NCBI GenBank assembly: GCA_021159425.1 | Contig: JAGGRU010000060.1 | Span: 1 to 6,637, forward strand | DNA length: 6,637 bases | Direction of reading: 5' to 3' | Origin: Sulfurovum sp. | GTDB taxonomy: Bacteria; Campylobacterota; Campylobacteria; Campylobacterales; Sulfurovaceae | Shown here: positions 6,158-6,637 of the stretch, one piece after another | Numbering within the stretch: the stretch's first letter is position 1 | How the letters are laid out: every line of letters begins with the position of its first letter | Translations under genes and position numbers: made by a program | Notes under the pieces: model-generated | Seen by the model: only the letters and a program-made list of their open reading frames with translations | Databases searched by the model: none | What the model was told of the DNA's origin: nothing

Positions 6158-6177
6158 ATATAGTATGTTTACTATAT
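6158..6177. promoter_or_regulatory. Perfect dyad upstream of the apbE-like gene, candidate operator
   Basis: ATATAGTA (6158-6165), spacer TGTT, TACTATAT (6170-6177): an 8-bp inverted repeat forming a 20-bp symmetric site. It lies about 80 bp before the ATG and some 30 bp upstream of a TATGAT -10 candidate, a common place for a dimeric regulator. The regulator is unknown. Confidence 0.4.
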
Positions 6178-6206
6178 TAAGAACAATCAAATTAAGATAG
6201 ACTAGA

Positions 6207-6212
6207 TATGAT
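6207..6212 (+). promoter_or_regulatory. Candidate -10 element for the apbE-like gene
   Basis: TATGAT (5 of 6 to TATAAT) in an A/T-rich stretch, about 43 bp before the ATG. No good -35 is seen, which is usual for this phylum. Confidence 0.3.
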
Positions 6213-6255
6213 ATTCTATTCATAGAGCTTAAGGTTGAGCAAAAGGCGGCGTCTA

Positions 6256-6637
6256 ATGAAAATATTACTAAAAATTGTTATTGTATCTGTACTCTTTGTA
6301 CAAACTTTGTACTCTAATGATGAGTTGATAAGTAGAACAAGATCTCTTATGGGAACGTATGTAACTATTTCACTGCCTCAAGAGAACAATAATAAAATTT
6401 CTTCTTCTTTTGACCTAATACAAAATATAGAAGATTCTTTATCTACTTATGATCCTAATGCTACTTTGTCAAAACTAAATAAAGACCACAATGTGCGATA
6501 TGATCATTTTTTAGCAGAATCTATAAAGTTATCAAAGTCATATTATGTTGAAACTAACGGATATTTCGATATTACTATAGGTTCTATTTCAAAGAAGTTA
6601 TATCATTTTGGCGAAGAGAGAACATACTCACCATCAA
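6256..6637 (+). CDS. apbE: ApbE-family FAD:protein FMN transferase (3' partial)
   Basis: 127 codons are visible without a stop; the gene runs past the window end, and a full ApbE has about 300 residues. ApbE splits FAD and attaches FMN to Thr/Ser of exported flavoproteins such as NqrC- or RnfG-like subunits. The N-terminus MKILLKIVIVSVLFVQTLYS is a Sec signal peptide; it lacks a lipobox Cys, so the protein is probably soluble periplasmic rather than a lipoprotein. Family features follow in order: SRTRSLMGTYVTISL (about 27-41), IEDSLSTYDPNATLSKLN (about 58-75), ETNGYFDITIGS (about 100-111), then KKLYHFG, matching the family's GPLVxLWGFG region. The ATG was chosen because it gives a clean signal peptide; the ribosome site (AAAAGG about 9 nt upstream) is weak. 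An in-frame stop lies at 6223-6225. No target flavoprotein is visible here. Confidence 0.85.
   Translation, partial: MKILLKIVIVSVLFVQTLYSNDELISRTRSLMGTYVTISLPQENNNKISSSFDLIQNIEDSLSTYDPNATLSKLNKDHNVRYDHFLAESIKLSKSYYVETNGYFDITIGSISKKLYHFGEERTYSPS

Larger units (their letters stand above)
5815..6255. other. 441-bp gene-poor region with palindromes and decayed coding remnants
   Basis: No intact gene is visible on either strand between amrB and the apbE-like gene. The left part (5851-5985) carries paired palindromes around a truncated transposase-like start. The right part (6030-6150) carries a frameshifted minus-strand remnant, and 6158-6255 is the probable promoter region of the next gene. No convincing rho-independent terminator for amrAB was found: the hairpin at 5851-5868 (AAGGAAA, loop CCTT, TTTCCTT) lacks a following T-run. 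The pattern fits an insertion or decay site at an operon boundary. Confidence 0.7.

Overview
The window is AT-rich and its gene content suggests a Campylobacterota (epsilonproteobacterial) chromosome, perhaps a free-living Sulfurovum- or Sulfurimonas-like lineage. The evidence is the short tolB-pal-cpoB operon, a Pal with a C-terminal CSSPTDSC cysteine pair as in this phylum, A/T-biased codon use, and an exported ApbE. The genus is inferred; no rRNA or other marker gene is present.

Layout. (1) 1-1659 (+): the 3' part of a large surface-glycan glycosyltransferase. A GT-B/GT4-like C-terminal lobe is joined to a GT29-type sialyltransferase-like domain in one polypeptide; the true start lies upstream of the window. 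(2) 4319-1645 (-): tolB, pal and cpoB, the periplasmic and outer-membrane half of the Tol-Pal envelope system. cpoB ends in a 15-bp tail-to-tail overlap with the glycosyltransferase. (3) 4320-4453: an AT-rich divergent promoter region. (4) 4454-5814 (+): amrA and amrB, the AMMECR1-like and Memo-like partners of the AmmeMemoRadiSam system, translationally coupled by a 4-nt ATGA overlap. The radical-SAM partner is not in the window. (5) 5815-6255: 441 bp without an intact gene. It holds two palindromes with the same stem core bracketing a nine-codon start of a possible RAYT/IS200-like transposase, a degenerate minus-strand coding remnant, and a perfect 20-bp dyad ahead of the next gene. (6) 6256-6637 (+): the 5' part of an exported ApbE-type flavin transferase gene, cut by the window end.

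How the parts fit. The glycosyltransferase probably belongs to a capsule or lipooligosaccharide cluster continuing leftwards. TolB, Pal and CpoB keep the outer membrane tied to peptidoglycan during division; the inner-membrane motor genes (tolQ, tolR, tolA) are not directly upstream of tolB, so here they are encoded elsewhere. AmrA/AmrB are a conserved pair of unsettled biochemical role. ApbE attaches FMN to exported redox proteins.

The most unusual items are the GT4-GT29 fusion, the paired palindromes enclosing a truncated transposase start, and the frameshifted minus-strand remnant. I see no complete new defence or mobile system.
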